Positions 51,316-59,340 of a DNA stretch of 64,000 bases are shown piece after piece. This DNA is from DAOUKH01 sp965207995 (GTDB lineage Bacteria; Chloroflexota; Dehalococcoidia; SHYB01), in assembly GCA_965207995.1 (NCBI GenBank), contig CBDBNG010000001.1:558001-622000 (forward strand), written 5' to 3'. The notes under the pieces were generated by a model. That model made no database searches. It was not told the DNA's origin and saw only the letters and a list, made by a program, of their open reading frames with translations. Position 1 is the stretch's first letter, and each line of letters starts with the position of its first letter. The translations under genes were made by a program, and so were the position numbers.

Positions 51316-52190
51316 CCCGCGAGCGGAAACCGGTCCCGCTCCACCTCCGGCGCGAAGCGCGCTAGGCGCCGCGCCATGACGTCGACGGCCTCGGGGTTGT
51401 TGTCGATCAGGGTGTAGTTGCGGCCGGTGAGCGCCGCCGCTTCGCCGAGGGTTCCCGAGCCCGCGAAGAAGTCGAGTAGATCGTCGCCGGGGTTGGAGTG
51501 CACCCGCACGATCCGATCGAGCAGGCGGAGCGGCTTCTGCGTCGCGTAGCCGGTCTTCTCCTTGCCGGTGGGACTGACGATCGTCTGCCACCAGACATCG
51601 GTCGGCGTCTTGCCCCGCGCCGCCTTCTCCGGCGTCACCAGGCCCGGCGCCATGTACGGAATCCGGTCGATGGCGTCGTAGTTGTAGGTGTAGCGCTTCG
51701 GGTCGCGGACGTACCAGAGGATGTTGTCGTGCTTCGCCGACCACCGCCGCTTGCTCCGCGCGCCGTAGTCGTAGGCCCAGATGATCTCGTTCGTAAAGCA
51801 GTCCGGCCCAAAGACGTCGTCGAGCATGACCTTGCAGTAGTGCACCTCGCGGTAGTCGACGTGAAGGAAGAAGTTGCCGTCCGGCGTCAGTAGCCGCAGG
51901 GCCTCCTCAAACCGCGGGCGCATGAAGGCCAGGTAGTCGTCGAAGGCGTCGTCGAAAGCGCTGCTCCCGAGCCGTTCGGTGCGGTAGGTCTGGCCCTTAT
52001 AGCCGGTGCGGTCGCCGCCTTCGTCTCGCACGGTACGCAGTCGAAGCCGCCGCTGGGTGCGCCCGGTGTTGAAGGGCGGGTCGATGTAGATGAGGTGAAA
52101 GGCGCCGTCGGGGAGTGTCTCGAGGACGTCGAGGTTGTCGCCGAGCACGATGCGCCCGCGGGGCGGGGCGGTCGCATCGGGCGGGGGCAT
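51312..52190 (-). CDS. Site-specific DNA methyltransferase (beta class, N4-cytosine or N6-adenine)
   Basis: 292 aa from ATG 52190. Motif order is IV first (IYIDPPFNTGRTQ near residue 38), then SAM motif I at the C-terminal side (DDLLDFFAGSGTLGEAAAL), which defines the beta class. ATQKPLRLLDRIVRVHSNPGD is the motif X region. No restriction enzyme gene adjoins, so it is an orphan methyltransferase. The long in-frame upstream extension is the shadow of the GNAT gene. Confidence 0.93.
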   Translation of the reverse strand: MPPPDATAPPRGRIVLGDNLDVLETLPDGAFHLIYIDPPFNTGRTQRRLRLRTVRDEGGDRTGYKGQTYRTERLGSSAFDDAFDDYLAFMRPRFEEALRLLTPDGNFFLHVDYREVHYCKVMLDDVFGPDCFTNEIIWAYDYGARSKRRWSAKHDNILWYVRDPKRYTYNYDAIDRIPYMAPGLVTPEKAARGKTPTDVWWQTIVSPTGKEKTGYATQKPLRLLDRIVRVHSNPGDDLLDFFAGSGTLGEAAALTGRNYTLIDNNPEAVDVMARRLARFAPEVERDRFPLAG

Positions 52191-52195
52191 CTTCC

Positions 52196-52756
52196 CTAGT
52201 CCGCGACGGACTCGACGGAAGCGCCGTCCCGCGAGCGGGCCTTCCAGTCCTCTTTGCGGACTTCCATCATCAGGAAGGTGTGGCCGTTCCGGTAGACCTT
52301 GCCCAGGGAAGTGAAGCCGGCCTTTAGGAAGCTCTTCTGGGCGCGGACGTTCCAGTCCAAGGTGTGCAGGTAGATGCGGCGCAGTCCGACTTCGGCGAAG
52401 CCGTAGTCGAGCAGCAGCTCCACCGCCTCGGCGCCGAACGCTTTGTCCCAGTAGCGGCGGTCGCCGATCATGATGCCGAGCTCGGCCTCGCCCTTGGCGT
52501 GGTTGATGTCGTAGACCATGCAGTTGCCGATGTGGGAGCCGTCGAGCGCGTCGATGCCGAAGCGGAGCCGCCGCCGCGCCGGGTAGAGGAGCTCGTCCTC
52601 GTACCGCATCATCGCGTCCTGGAACGAGAGCCGGCTGGGACGGGCGGCGTCGAGCCGGCAGAGCTCCTCGTCGACGCTCCACGCGTAGTCGTTCGGCGCG
52701 TCGGTGCGGCGCTTCTCCCGCAGGACGACCTTAGACCCCTGGCGGCGCAGCCGCAT
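52196..52756 (-). CDS. GNAT family N-acetyltransferase (RimJ/RimL type)
   Basis: 186 aa. RFGIDALDGSHIGNCMVYDIN, AELGIMIGDRRYWDKAFGAEAVELLLDYGF (acetyl-CoA loop R/Q-x-x-G-x-A variant) and LHTLDWNVRAQKSFLKAGF are the core. Overlaps the 3' end of the NUDIX gene by 26 bp and is followed by the methyltransferase after 5 bp, so three genes form one operon. Confidence 0.92.
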   Translation of the reverse strand: MRLRRQGSKVVLREKRRTDAPNDYAWSVDEELCRLDAARPSRLSFQDAMMRYEDELLYPARRRLRFGIDALDGSHIGNCMVYDINHAKGEAELGIMIGDRRYWDKAFGAEAVELLLDYGFAEVGLRRIYLHTLDWNVRAQKSFLKAGFTSLGKVYRNGHTFLMMEVRKEDWKARSRDGASVESVAD

Positions 52757-53183
52757 GGCTCCCTCTCCGTTCGATCTCGGCGATTCCCTTGCGCACGACG
52801 TCGCGCTCGGTGGGATAGGTCATCACGTCGGTGGCGCGGTCCGCGGGGAACCACTGCACGCGGTCGAACTCGGGGTCGTGGTCGTCCGTCGATCCGCCTG
52901 TGGAAGCCATGAGGTAGAAGGCGACCTTCTTCTGGACGCGCACCCCCGGCCTGGCGAACCAGTACGTTATGTCGCCGAGCCCGCTCTGGATCTCGACTTC
53001 GAGGCCGGTCTCCTCGCGCACCTCGCGGAGGGCCGTCTGCGCGACGGACTCGCCGGGCTCCGGTGTGCCCTTGGGCAAGCTCCACGTGCCGCCCTCGTCA
53101 CGGCCGCAGAGGACGACCTCGGCGCCGTCGTCGCCGATGCGGTAGACGACGCCCCCAGCGGAAAAATGTCGTTCGAAGTCCAC
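52731..53183 (-). CDS. NUDIX hydrolase
   Basis: 150 aa. Complete NUDIX box GTPEPGESVAQTALREVREETGLEVE placed at about residues 40-64 (Gx5Ex7REUxEExGU). SAGGVVYRIGDDGAEVVLCGRDEGGTWSLPKG resembles MutT/diadenosine polyphosphate hydrolases. Substrate unknown. First gene of the NUDIX-GNAT-methyltransferase operon. Confidence 0.93.
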   Translation of the reverse strand: MDFERHFSAGGVVYRIGDDGAEVVLCGRDEGGTWSLPKGTPEPGESVAQTALREVREETGLEVEIQSGLGDITYWFARPGVRVQKKVAFYLMASTGGSTDDHDPEFDRVQWFPADRATDVMTYPTERDVVRKGIAEIERRGSHAAAPPGV

Positions 53184-53308
53184 GATTTTGTGCGGGCGGC
53201 GTACTCCTCACTTGCTTTGATGGAGAAACCTCGCTCCTGCGGATTAGTCTAGGTTCGCCCTTTTGGGGGGTCAAGCGCGGCCGCCTAGCCTCACCCTACC
53301 GGCTCCCC

Positions 53309-53314
53309 TACAAT
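53309..53314 (+). promoter_or_regulatory. Candidate -10 element for the nitroreductase gene
   Basis: TACAAT in CCTACAATCGC, 45 bp before ATG 53360. Confidence 0.4.
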
Positions 53315-53359
53315 CGCAGCCGTAGCGGGGCGAGGCCAACGGCCCTGGGAGGATGACCG

Positions 53360-53956
53360 ATGGATGTCTTCGAAGCCATGAGCACCATGCGGAGCGTCCG
53401 GCTCTTCACGGACGAGCCGGTAAGCGACGAGCAGTTGGAGCGCATCCTGCGCATGGCGCAGTTCGCGCCAAACGGTAGCAATGAGCAGCGCTACCGCTTC
53501 ATCGTGGTGCGAGACGCGGCGCAACGGGCCGAGATCGGCGGCCTCTACCGCGACGGCATCCTCCACGCCATGGGCCTCGACGACATCGACGAGGCCGTCG
53601 CGCAGGCGGCGGGCCAGGGTTACATGCGGCGGGAGGTCGTGGCCCTGGCGAGGGACATGCCCACGACGCCGCCGGTGCTGATCTTCGCCGGCGGCACGGG
53701 CAACTTTCATTCGGAGCCGGCGGCGTCGGTCTTCCCCGCCGTGCAGAACCTCTGCCTTGCCGCCTGGGCGATGGGCCTGGGCACCATCATCACCACGGCC
53801 TGGCAGCGCCGGGAGGCCGAAGTCCGCGCGGTCCTCGGCGTGCCCGACGACGTCTACCTCGGCGCGTTGATCCCCCTGGGCCATCCCGCCCGCAAGTACG
53901 GCCCTCCGAAGCGCGGCCCGCTGGAAGAGATCATCTCCTACGACCGCTGGAGCTAG
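53360..53956 (+). CDS. Nitroreductase family protein
   Basis: 198 aa FMN-dependent NAD(P)H oxidoreductase. MSTMRSVRLFTDEPVSDEQLERILRMAQFAPNGSNEQ spans the FMN-binding N-terminus; FPAVQNLCLAAWAMGLGTIITT is the dimer/FMN helix, and LGALIPLGHPARKYGPPKR is the usual ending. Substrate unknown. GGGAGGATGACCG precedes the ATG. Confidence 0.93.
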   Translation: MDVFEAMSTMRSVRLFTDEPVSDEQLERILRMAQFAPNGSNEQRYRFIVVRDAAQRAEIGGLYRDGILHAMGLDDIDEAVAQAAGQGYMRREVVALARDMPTTPPVLIFAGGTGNFHSEPAASVFPAVQNLCLAAWAMGLGTIITTAWQRREAEVRAVLGVPDDVYLGALIPLGHPARKYGPPKRGPLEEIISYDRWS

Positions 53957-54084
53957 CCCGCCTCGAATCGTTCACCGTCGAAAATCTCTCGACATTCCTC
54001 CTCTATAACGGTGTCTAGCGGCCCGCCTCCCACCCCGCGGCGGCGCGCAAAGACCACGGAGCGCACGGCGCTGAGGAGCGAGAG

Positions 54085-54702
54085 ATGACGATACGACGTT
54101 GGCTAGTCATTCCGGCGGTCGCGGGCCTGGCCGCGATCGCCGCGTTGGGCGGGATAGCCGCCGCGGGCAGCGGCGAACGCGGGGAGACCGGCTCGCGGGT
54201 GGCCGAGATCCTCGAACTCGACGAGCTGACCCTCACCGACGCCTTCGATCAGGCGCGGCAGCAGCGATTTGACGAGGCCCTGCAAGCCCGGCTCGACAAG
54301 CTCGTCGAGGCCGAGCGGATCACACAGGCGCAGGCCGACGAGATCAAGGCCTGGTACGACGAGCGCCCCGAGGGCGTCCCCGGTTTCGGTTTCGGCAAGA
54401 GAGGTTTCCAACACGGCGGCGCGGACATCGGCGCGCTCGTGGCCGAGATACTCGAAGTCGACGAGGAGACCGTCACCGACGCACTCAAGCAGGTGCGCGA
54501 CGAGCGGTTCCAGGCGTGGCTCGACAAGGCCGTCGAGAACGGTCGCATCACCCAGGAGAAGGCCGATGCGATAGCCGAGCGCTACGAGAACGGCGACTTC
54601 GAGGAGCGCAAGGGGCACCACGGCAAGGGCTGGATGCGCAGCGGCAAGCACGACGCCGACGGCATGAAGGCCGGCGCGGAACCAGGGACTACGTCCACCT
54701 AG
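54085..54702 (+). CDS. Secreted protein with duplicated helical repeat (DUF2680/YckD-like)
   Basis: 205 aa. Signal peptide about 1-27 (WLVIPAVAGLAAIAALGGIAAAG). Two copies of an alpha-helical unit follow: VAEILELDELTLTDAF...ERITQAQADEIKAWYDE (about 38-94) and VAEILEVDEETVTDAL...GRITQEKADAIAERYEN (about 119-172). A His/Lys/Gly-rich tail (KGHHGKGWMRSGKHD) could bind metal. It lies 64 bp before a two-component system and may be its sensor accessory or target; this is inferred only from position. Confidence 0.85.
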   Translation: MTIRRWLVIPAVAGLAAIAALGGIAAAGSGERGETGSRVAEILELDELTLTDAFDQARQQRFDEALQARLDKLVEAERITQAQADEIKAWYDERPEGVPGFGFGKRGFQHGGADIGALVAEILEVDEETVTDALKQVRDERFQAWLDKAVENGRITQEKADAIAERYENGDFEERKGHHGKGWMRSGKHDADGMKAGAEPGTTST

Positions 54703-54766
54703 GTGTAGACTCGGAGGTGGAGCGCGGGCGGCGCCATCGCCCGCGCTCCACCTCCCGTACCGCACC

Positions 54767-55456
54767 ATGCCGAGCAAGATTCTCATCATCGAAGACGACC
54801 CCAACGCCGCCGAACTCGCGCGGCTCTATCTGTCGAAGGACGGCCACGACGTGCTGACCGCTTTCGACGGCGCGGTCGGGCTGCGCCTCGCGCTCGACGA
54901 AGCGCCCGACCTCATCGTCCTCGACCTCATGCTCCCCAGCCTCGACGGCATGAGCATCTGCAGGCGGGTGCGGGAGCAGTCGGAAGTGCCCATCGTGATG
55001 CTTACGGCGCGGGTGGAGGAGGAGGACCGGCTGTCGGGGCTGGACAGCGGGGCCGACGACTACGTGACGAAGCCGTTCAGCCCCCGCGAGCTTGCCGCGC
55101 GGGTGCGCGCCGTCCTACGCCGCACCGCACGCGACGCCCTCGACCGCGGGCCGAACGAGCTGGCCGCCGGCGGGGTGCGGGCCGACGTCCGCGCCCACGC
55201 CGCGTGGGTCAACGGGAGCGCCCTCAACCTCACGCGCACCGAGTTCCGCATCCTCGCGCTGTTCCTGCGCGAGCCCGGGCGCACCTTCTCACGCGACCGG
55301 ATCATCGACGCCGTGTACGGCTACGACTTCGAAGGGTTCGACCGCGCTGTCGACTCCCAGATCTACAACCTGCGCCGGAAGCTTGGGAAGACGCCGCGGG
55401 GTACCCATTACATCCGGACCGTTTATGGCGAAGGCTACCGGTTCGACGATGCGTAG
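54767..55456 (+). CDS. OmpR family response regulator
   Basis: 229 aa. Receiver domain with IIEDDPN (acidic pocket), phosphoacceptor D53 in IVLDLMLPS, and K103-region YVTKPFSPREL; winged-helix DNA-binding domain with LNLTRTEFRILALFLREPGRTFSRDRIIDAV. Its 3' end overlaps the sensor kinase start by 8 bp. Confidence 0.95.
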   Translation: MPSKILIIEDDPNAAELARLYLSKDGHDVLTAFDGAVGLRLALDEAPDLIVLDLMLPSLDGMSICRRVREQSEVPIVMLTARVEEEDRLSGLDSGADDYVTKPFSPRELAARVRAVLRRTARDALDRGPNELAAGGVRADVRAHAAWVNGSALNLTRTEFRILALFLREPGRTFSRDRIIDAVYGYDFEGFDRAVDSQIYNLRRKLGKTPRGTHYIRTVYGEGYRFDDA

Positions 55457-56819
55457 CCTCCTCTCCAGCCTCCAATTCCGGCTCGTTGCGGGTTTCGCCG
55501 TCATCCTCTCCACGGCACTCCTTTCCGTCGGTTGGTACGTGAGCGCCGAATCTGGCCGGCAAGCCGACCACAGCGCCTCGCTGCGGTCGGAAGTCCAGGC
55601 CGAACGCGCCCGCGCCGCAATCGTGGAGCATTTCGCGGAGCGAAGAGGCTGGGAAGGTGCGCAGTCCGCCGTTGAACGGCTGGGAAGGCTGCTAGGAGCA
55701 CGGATCATCGTACGCGATGCGGACGGACGGATCGTCGCCGACTCCCACCGCCGTCTGGGGCCGCCGCGATTCGACCACGGAATCCGCGGCGCCCCACTCC
55801 TCACCGTCGATGGGAGCAACGTGGGCAGCATCGACTTCGTCTCGGCTCGCGCCTTTCTCGAAGGCCAGCGCCTAGAGCCGCTCGACTCCGACCTCGCCGC
55901 CCGGGTGAGCGAGGCCCTGCTGTGGGCGGGGCTGGCGGCGGGCGGAGCCGGTATCGTCGCCGTCGGACTCATCGCCCGCCGCACGCTCTCGCCGGTGCGC
56001 GCCCTGTCCACGGCGGCGGAACGGCTGGGGCGGGGCGACTTCGCGCAACGTGTCGACCCGTCGACGAGGGATGAGATCGGAAGTCTGGGCCACACGTTCA
56101 ACCGAATGGCGGCGGACTTGGAGCAGGCAGAGCGGCAGCGCCGCGGCCTGATGGCCGACGTGGCCCACGAGCTAAGGACGCCGCTCAGCAACATCCGGGG
56201 CTACGTCGAGGCCATGCGCGACGGCGTCGCCGAGCGCGACGACGCCACCCTCGACATCCTCCACCAGCAGATCGCGCACCTGACCCGCCTCGTCGAAGAT
56301 CTGCGCCTCCTGGCACTGGCCGAAGCCGGCGAGCTCACCCTGCACCCGCAGCCCGAGAGCATGGACGCACTGCTGCGCTCAGTGGCCGATGCCTTCGGCC
56401 CTCGCGCCGCGGAGAAGGGCCTCGCCATCCGCTGCGGACCCGCCGCCGACCTGCCCCTTGTGTCGATGGACCGCGGCCGCGTGGAGCAGGTGCTCCACAA
56501 CCTCGTGGAGAACGCGGTGACGCACACCCCCGAGGGCGGGACCGTCACGCTGAGCGCGAACATCGCCGAGCCCGGATTCGTGCGGGTGTCCGTCGCCGAC
56601 ACGGGACCCGGCATGGAGCGGGACGCGCTCGAGGCCGTCTTCGAACGCTTCTACCGCCTCGACCCCTCGCGGGCGCGGGCCACCGGCGGCGCGGGGCTCG
56701 GCCTCACCATCGCCAAGCAGCTCGTCGAAGCGCAGGGCGGCCGCATCTGGGCCGAGAGCGAGCCCCCACGGGGCAGCACCTTCCTCTTCGAACTGCCCTT
56801 GACCGGCACTTCGGCCTAG
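55449..56819 (+). CDS. Sensor histidine kinase
   Basis: 456 aa. TM1 at 10-30, a periplasmic sensor region of about 120 residues (31-155), TM2 at 156-177, HAMP (RRTLSPVRALSTAAERLGRGDF), DHp with phospho-acceptor H240 in MADVAHELRTPLSN, and the ATPase domain with VLHNLVENAVTHTP (N box), DTGPGMERD (G1) and GGAGLGLTIAKQLVEAQGG (G2). ATG 55449 lies inside the regulator's last codons. Baes/PhoR-like architecture. Confidence 0.95.
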   Translation: MRSLLSSLQFRLVAGFAVILSTALLSVGWYVSAESGRQADHSASLRSEVQAERARAAIVEHFAERRGWEGAQSAVERLGRLLGARIIVRDADGRIVADSHRRLGPPRFDHGIRGAPLLTVDGSNVGSIDFVSARAFLEGQRLEPLDSDLAARVSEALLWAGLAAGGAGIVAVGLIARRTLSPVRALSTAAERLGRGDFAQRVDPSTRDEIGSLGHTFNRMAADLEQAERQRRGLMADVAHELRTPLSNIRGYVEAMRDGVAERDDATLDILHQQIAHLTRLVEDLRLLALAEAGELTLHPQPESMDALLRSVADAFGPRAAEKGLAIRCGPAADLPLVSMDRGRVEQVLHNLVENAVTHTPEGGTVTLSANIAEPGFVRVSVADTGPGMERDALEAVFERFYRLDPSRARATGGAGLGLTIAKQLVEAQGGRIWAESEPPRGSTFLFELPLTGTSA

Positions 56820-56836
56820 CCCGACGACACGTCTGC

Positions 56837-56842
56837 TACAAT
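56837..56842 (+). promoter_or_regulatory. Candidate -10 element for the nitronate monooxygenase operon
   Basis: TACAAT in GCTACAATCGC, 48 bp before ATG 56891. Confidence 0.4.
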
Positions 56843-56890
56843 CGCCACGTTTTGGGCTCTCGACCGGAGTCCAGGGAGGAACGACAGCGC

Positions 56891-57955
56891 ATGTGGAAGA
56901 CGCGCGTCACCGAGATTCTCGGCATCGATTACCCCATCCTCGAAGGGGGCATGGCCATCGCGGGGAACGGCGAGCTTGCCGCCGCCGTCTCCAACGCGGG
57001 CGGGCTCGGCATGATCTCCTCCAACCCCGGCTGGGCTCCGCTCGAAGACCGCACCGAAAACGTCCGGCGTCACATCCGGCGCGCCAAGGAGCTCACCGAT
57101 AGGCCGTTCGGCTGCAACTTCCCCATCTTCATCCTCTCCGACATCGCCGACCGCCACATCGACATGCTCTTGGAAGAAGACATCAGGGTCGTCGCCCAGT
57201 CGGGGGGCAACCCCAAGCTCCACACCAAGCGCTTCAAGGACGCCGGCCTCACCGTCCTCCACGTCGTCGGCAGTGTGAAGCAGGCCCTCGCCGCCGAGGC
57301 GGCCGGCGTCGACGTCGTCGTGGCGGAGGGCTACGAGGCCGGCGGCGTGAACAGCCCCGACGAGACGACCTCCATGATTCTCACCCCCTGCGTCGTCGAC
57401 GCGGTGAGCATTCCGGTCGCCACCGCCGGGGGGGTCGCCGACGGCCGGGGGATCGTCGCCGCGATGGCCCTGGGCGCGGAGGCCGTCCAGATGGGCAGCG
57501 CCTTCCTCGCCACCTACGAGTGCCACGTCCATGCCGACTTCAAGAACGCCATCGTCGACGCCGGGGACAACGGCACGATGATCACGCAGCGGGCCATCGG
57601 CCGCCTCTCCCGCAGCCTGCGCAACCCCTTCACTGAGAAGATGCGCGAGCTCGACCGGCGCGGCGACGCCGACGCGATCAAGGCTTTCCTCGGCGAGGCG
57701 AAGAACAAGGGCGACAAGACCAACACGCCCACCATCGACGTCCAGTACCAGGGCCAGATGCAAGGGGACATTGAGAACGGCGAGGCCGCGTTGGGCCAGA
57801 CGGCGGGCCTGATCCGCGAGGTCCGCAGCGCCGGCGACGTGGTGCGCGCCGCGATCGCCCAGGCCACCGAAATCCTGGAGCGCTTGGGCCAGCGCGCGCC
57901 GGCCGGCGTGGAAGGGGCGCCGGAGACCTTGCGGGCGCGAGGAGGCGCGGTATGA
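56891..57955 (+). CDS. Nitronate monooxygenase / NPD-like FMN protein
   Basis: 354 aa FMN TIM barrel. ILGIDYPILEGGMAIAGNGELAAAVSNAGGLGMI is the family opening; VVVAEGYEAGGVNSP and VATAGGVADGRGIVAAMALGAEAVQMGSAFLATYE carry the FMN phosphate site and putative catalytic His-equivalent region (here YEAGG in place of EAGGH). So the substrate may differ from nitroalkanes. ATG 56891 with GGGAGGAACG. Stop overlaps the next start by 4 bp. Confidence 0.9.
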   Translation: MWKTRVTEILGIDYPILEGGMAIAGNGELAAAVSNAGGLGMISSNPGWAPLEDRTENVRRHIRRAKELTDRPFGCNFPIFILSDIADRHIDMLLEEDIRVVAQSGGNPKLHTKRFKDAGLTVLHVVGSVKQALAAEAAGVDVVVAEGYEAGGVNSPDETTSMILTPCVVDAVSIPVATAGGVADGRGIVAAMALGAEAVQMGSAFLATYECHVHADFKNAIVDAGDNGTMITQRAIGRLSRSLRNPFTEKMRELDRRGDADAIKAFLGEAKNKGDKTNTPTIDVQYQGQMQGDIENGEAALGQTAGLIREVRSAGDVVRAAIAQATEILERLGQRAPAGVEGAPETLRARGGAV

Positions 57956-58749
57956 GCTTCGACGCGAGCGGCTTCGAAGAGATCGTCTACGAGCGCATGG
58001 ACAAGAAGGCGGTGATCACCCTCAACCGCCCCGAGGCGCTCAACGCCGTCAACCGCCGCATGGACGCCGAGCTCTACGAGGCGTTCAAGGAGATCCGCGA
58101 CAACCCCGACATCTGGGTCGGCATCATCACCGGCCGCGGCTCACGCGCCTTCTCCGCCGGCCACGACATGAAGGAAGACCCGTTCGAGGAAGGGACGGTC
58201 TCCGTGACGCGGGCCGCGCCGGCCCTCGGCGGCATCCAGAGCGAGACGAAGATCTGGAAGCCGATGATCGCGGCCATCAACGGCTACTGCCTCGGCGGCG
58301 GTCTCGAAATCGCCCTCGCCTGCGACGTCCTCGTCGCCGCCGACCACGCCGAGTTCGGCCTGCCTGAGGTACGCTGGAACCTCCTCGCCGCCGGCGGCGG
58401 ACTGTCCCGCCTCCCCCGCGCCATCCCCTCGGCCGCGGCCATGAAGCTCATCCTGACCGGCGAACGAATCAACGCCGAGCAGGCGCTGCAGTGGGGCCTC
58501 GTCACCGACGTCACCACGCTCGACGACCTGCTCCCGTTGGCGCACCGCATCGCCGACCGGATGCTGGAAAACGCGCCGCTCGCCATGCAGTACGCCAAGA
58601 TGATCTCGGTGCGCAGCATGAACGTCCCCATCGAGGACAGCCTGGCGATGGAGCAAGCGTGGATTCACGCCCTCCACTCCACCAAGGACTACGAAGAAGG
58701 CCTCGCCGCCTTCGTCGAGCGTCGCTCGCCCAGGTTCACCGGCCGCTAG
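57952..58749 (+). CDS. Enoyl-CoA hydratase/isomerase family protein
   Basis: 265 aa crotonase-fold protein. ITLNRPEALNAVNRRMDAELYEAF, FSAGHDMKEDPF (oxyanion hole 1), IAAINGYCLGGGLEIALACDVLVAA (oxyanion hole 2), FGLPEVRWNLLAAGGGL. The first catalytic Glu of true hydratases is not seen (VRWNLLAAGG), the second (PEV) is kept. Coupled to the NMO gene. Confidence 0.92.
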   Translation: MSFDASGFEEIVYERMDKKAVITLNRPEALNAVNRRMDAELYEAFKEIRDNPDIWVGIITGRGSRAFSAGHDMKEDPFEEGTVSVTRAAPALGGIQSETKIWKPMIAAINGYCLGGGLEIALACDVLVAADHAEFGLPEVRWNLLAAGGGLSRLPRAIPSAAAMKLILTGERINAEQALQWGLVTDVTTLDDLLPLAHRIADRMLENAPLAMQYAKMISVRSMNVPIEDSLAMEQAWIHALHSTKDYEEGLAAFVERRSPRFTGR

Positions 58750-58759
58750 CGCCGGCGAC

Positions 58760-59326
58760 CTAGCCCTGCTTGCCGCCGGTGAGCAGCGTGACGGCGTCGT
58801 CGACGGCGTTCTGGACCTTCTGCTCGTACTCGCCTTCGGGGATCATGACGCCCTCGATGAACGGGGCGGGGATGACGACGTAAGGGTAGTCGGGGAAGCC
58901 GTGCATCCTGACGATCATCTTGCCCACGCTCTTCACCAGCGTGTCGACGGCGAAGGCGGCGACGGGCAGGCCCTTGCTCTCGAACTCGATCGCGTCGACC
59001 CCAAGGGCCGAACAGCAGGAGCCTCAGGCCCCGATCGCGGTGAAGACCGCGTCGCAGGACTCGACGAGCTCGTCTACGGTCTCGCTCGGGGCGGGCTCGC
59101 CGAAGTAGGCCTTCTGCTTGACCACGGTGCCCTTGAGGTCGAACCGCTCCCAGAGGATTTCCTCGACGCGGGTCATCATCTCGTCGGCGCCGGGGAAGCC
59201 GTTGCCCAAGATGCCGACGGTCTTGCCGTCGAGCGTGTCGAGTCGAGGGGCGAGCTTGCCGCCCTCCTCGGGCTGCCGCATCGTGGGATTGAGGATGTGC
59301 ATCGGTTCCTTCGTGTCGTGCTCCAT
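58760..59326 (-). CDS. UGSC family selenoprotein (in-frame TGA)
   Basis: 188 aa when TGA 59026-59024 is read as selenocysteine (U101). The frame runs DELVESCDAVFTAIGA, TGA, GSCCSALGVDAIEFESKG and continues to LLTGGKQG and TAG at 58762-58760. UGSC is the diagnostic motif of a family in which the first residue is Sec or Cys. N-terminal KTVGILGNGFPGADEM suggests a nucleotide/periplasmic-binding-like Rossmann strand. ATG 59326 has GGAGGGAAGCC upstream; an ATG at 59344 overlaps the previous stop. Activity unknown. Its neighbour at 59341 lies 14 bp upstream. Confidence 0.93.
58996..59010 (-). promoter_or_regulatory. Weak candidate SECIS hairpin in the UGSC gene
   Basis: CGGCCC/GGGGTCG-type 6-bp stem (one G-U) with loop UUG, starting 20 nt after the TGA. 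Distance fits, but the loop lacks an early G, so it is weaker than the other two. Confidence 0.4.
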
Positions 59327-59340
59327 GGCTTCCCTCCGCG

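Noticed and set aside
51312..52682. 456-aa form of the DNA methyltransferase
   Set aside because: The extra N-terminus is the shadow of the GNAT gene; ATG 52190 starts the methyltransferase domain.
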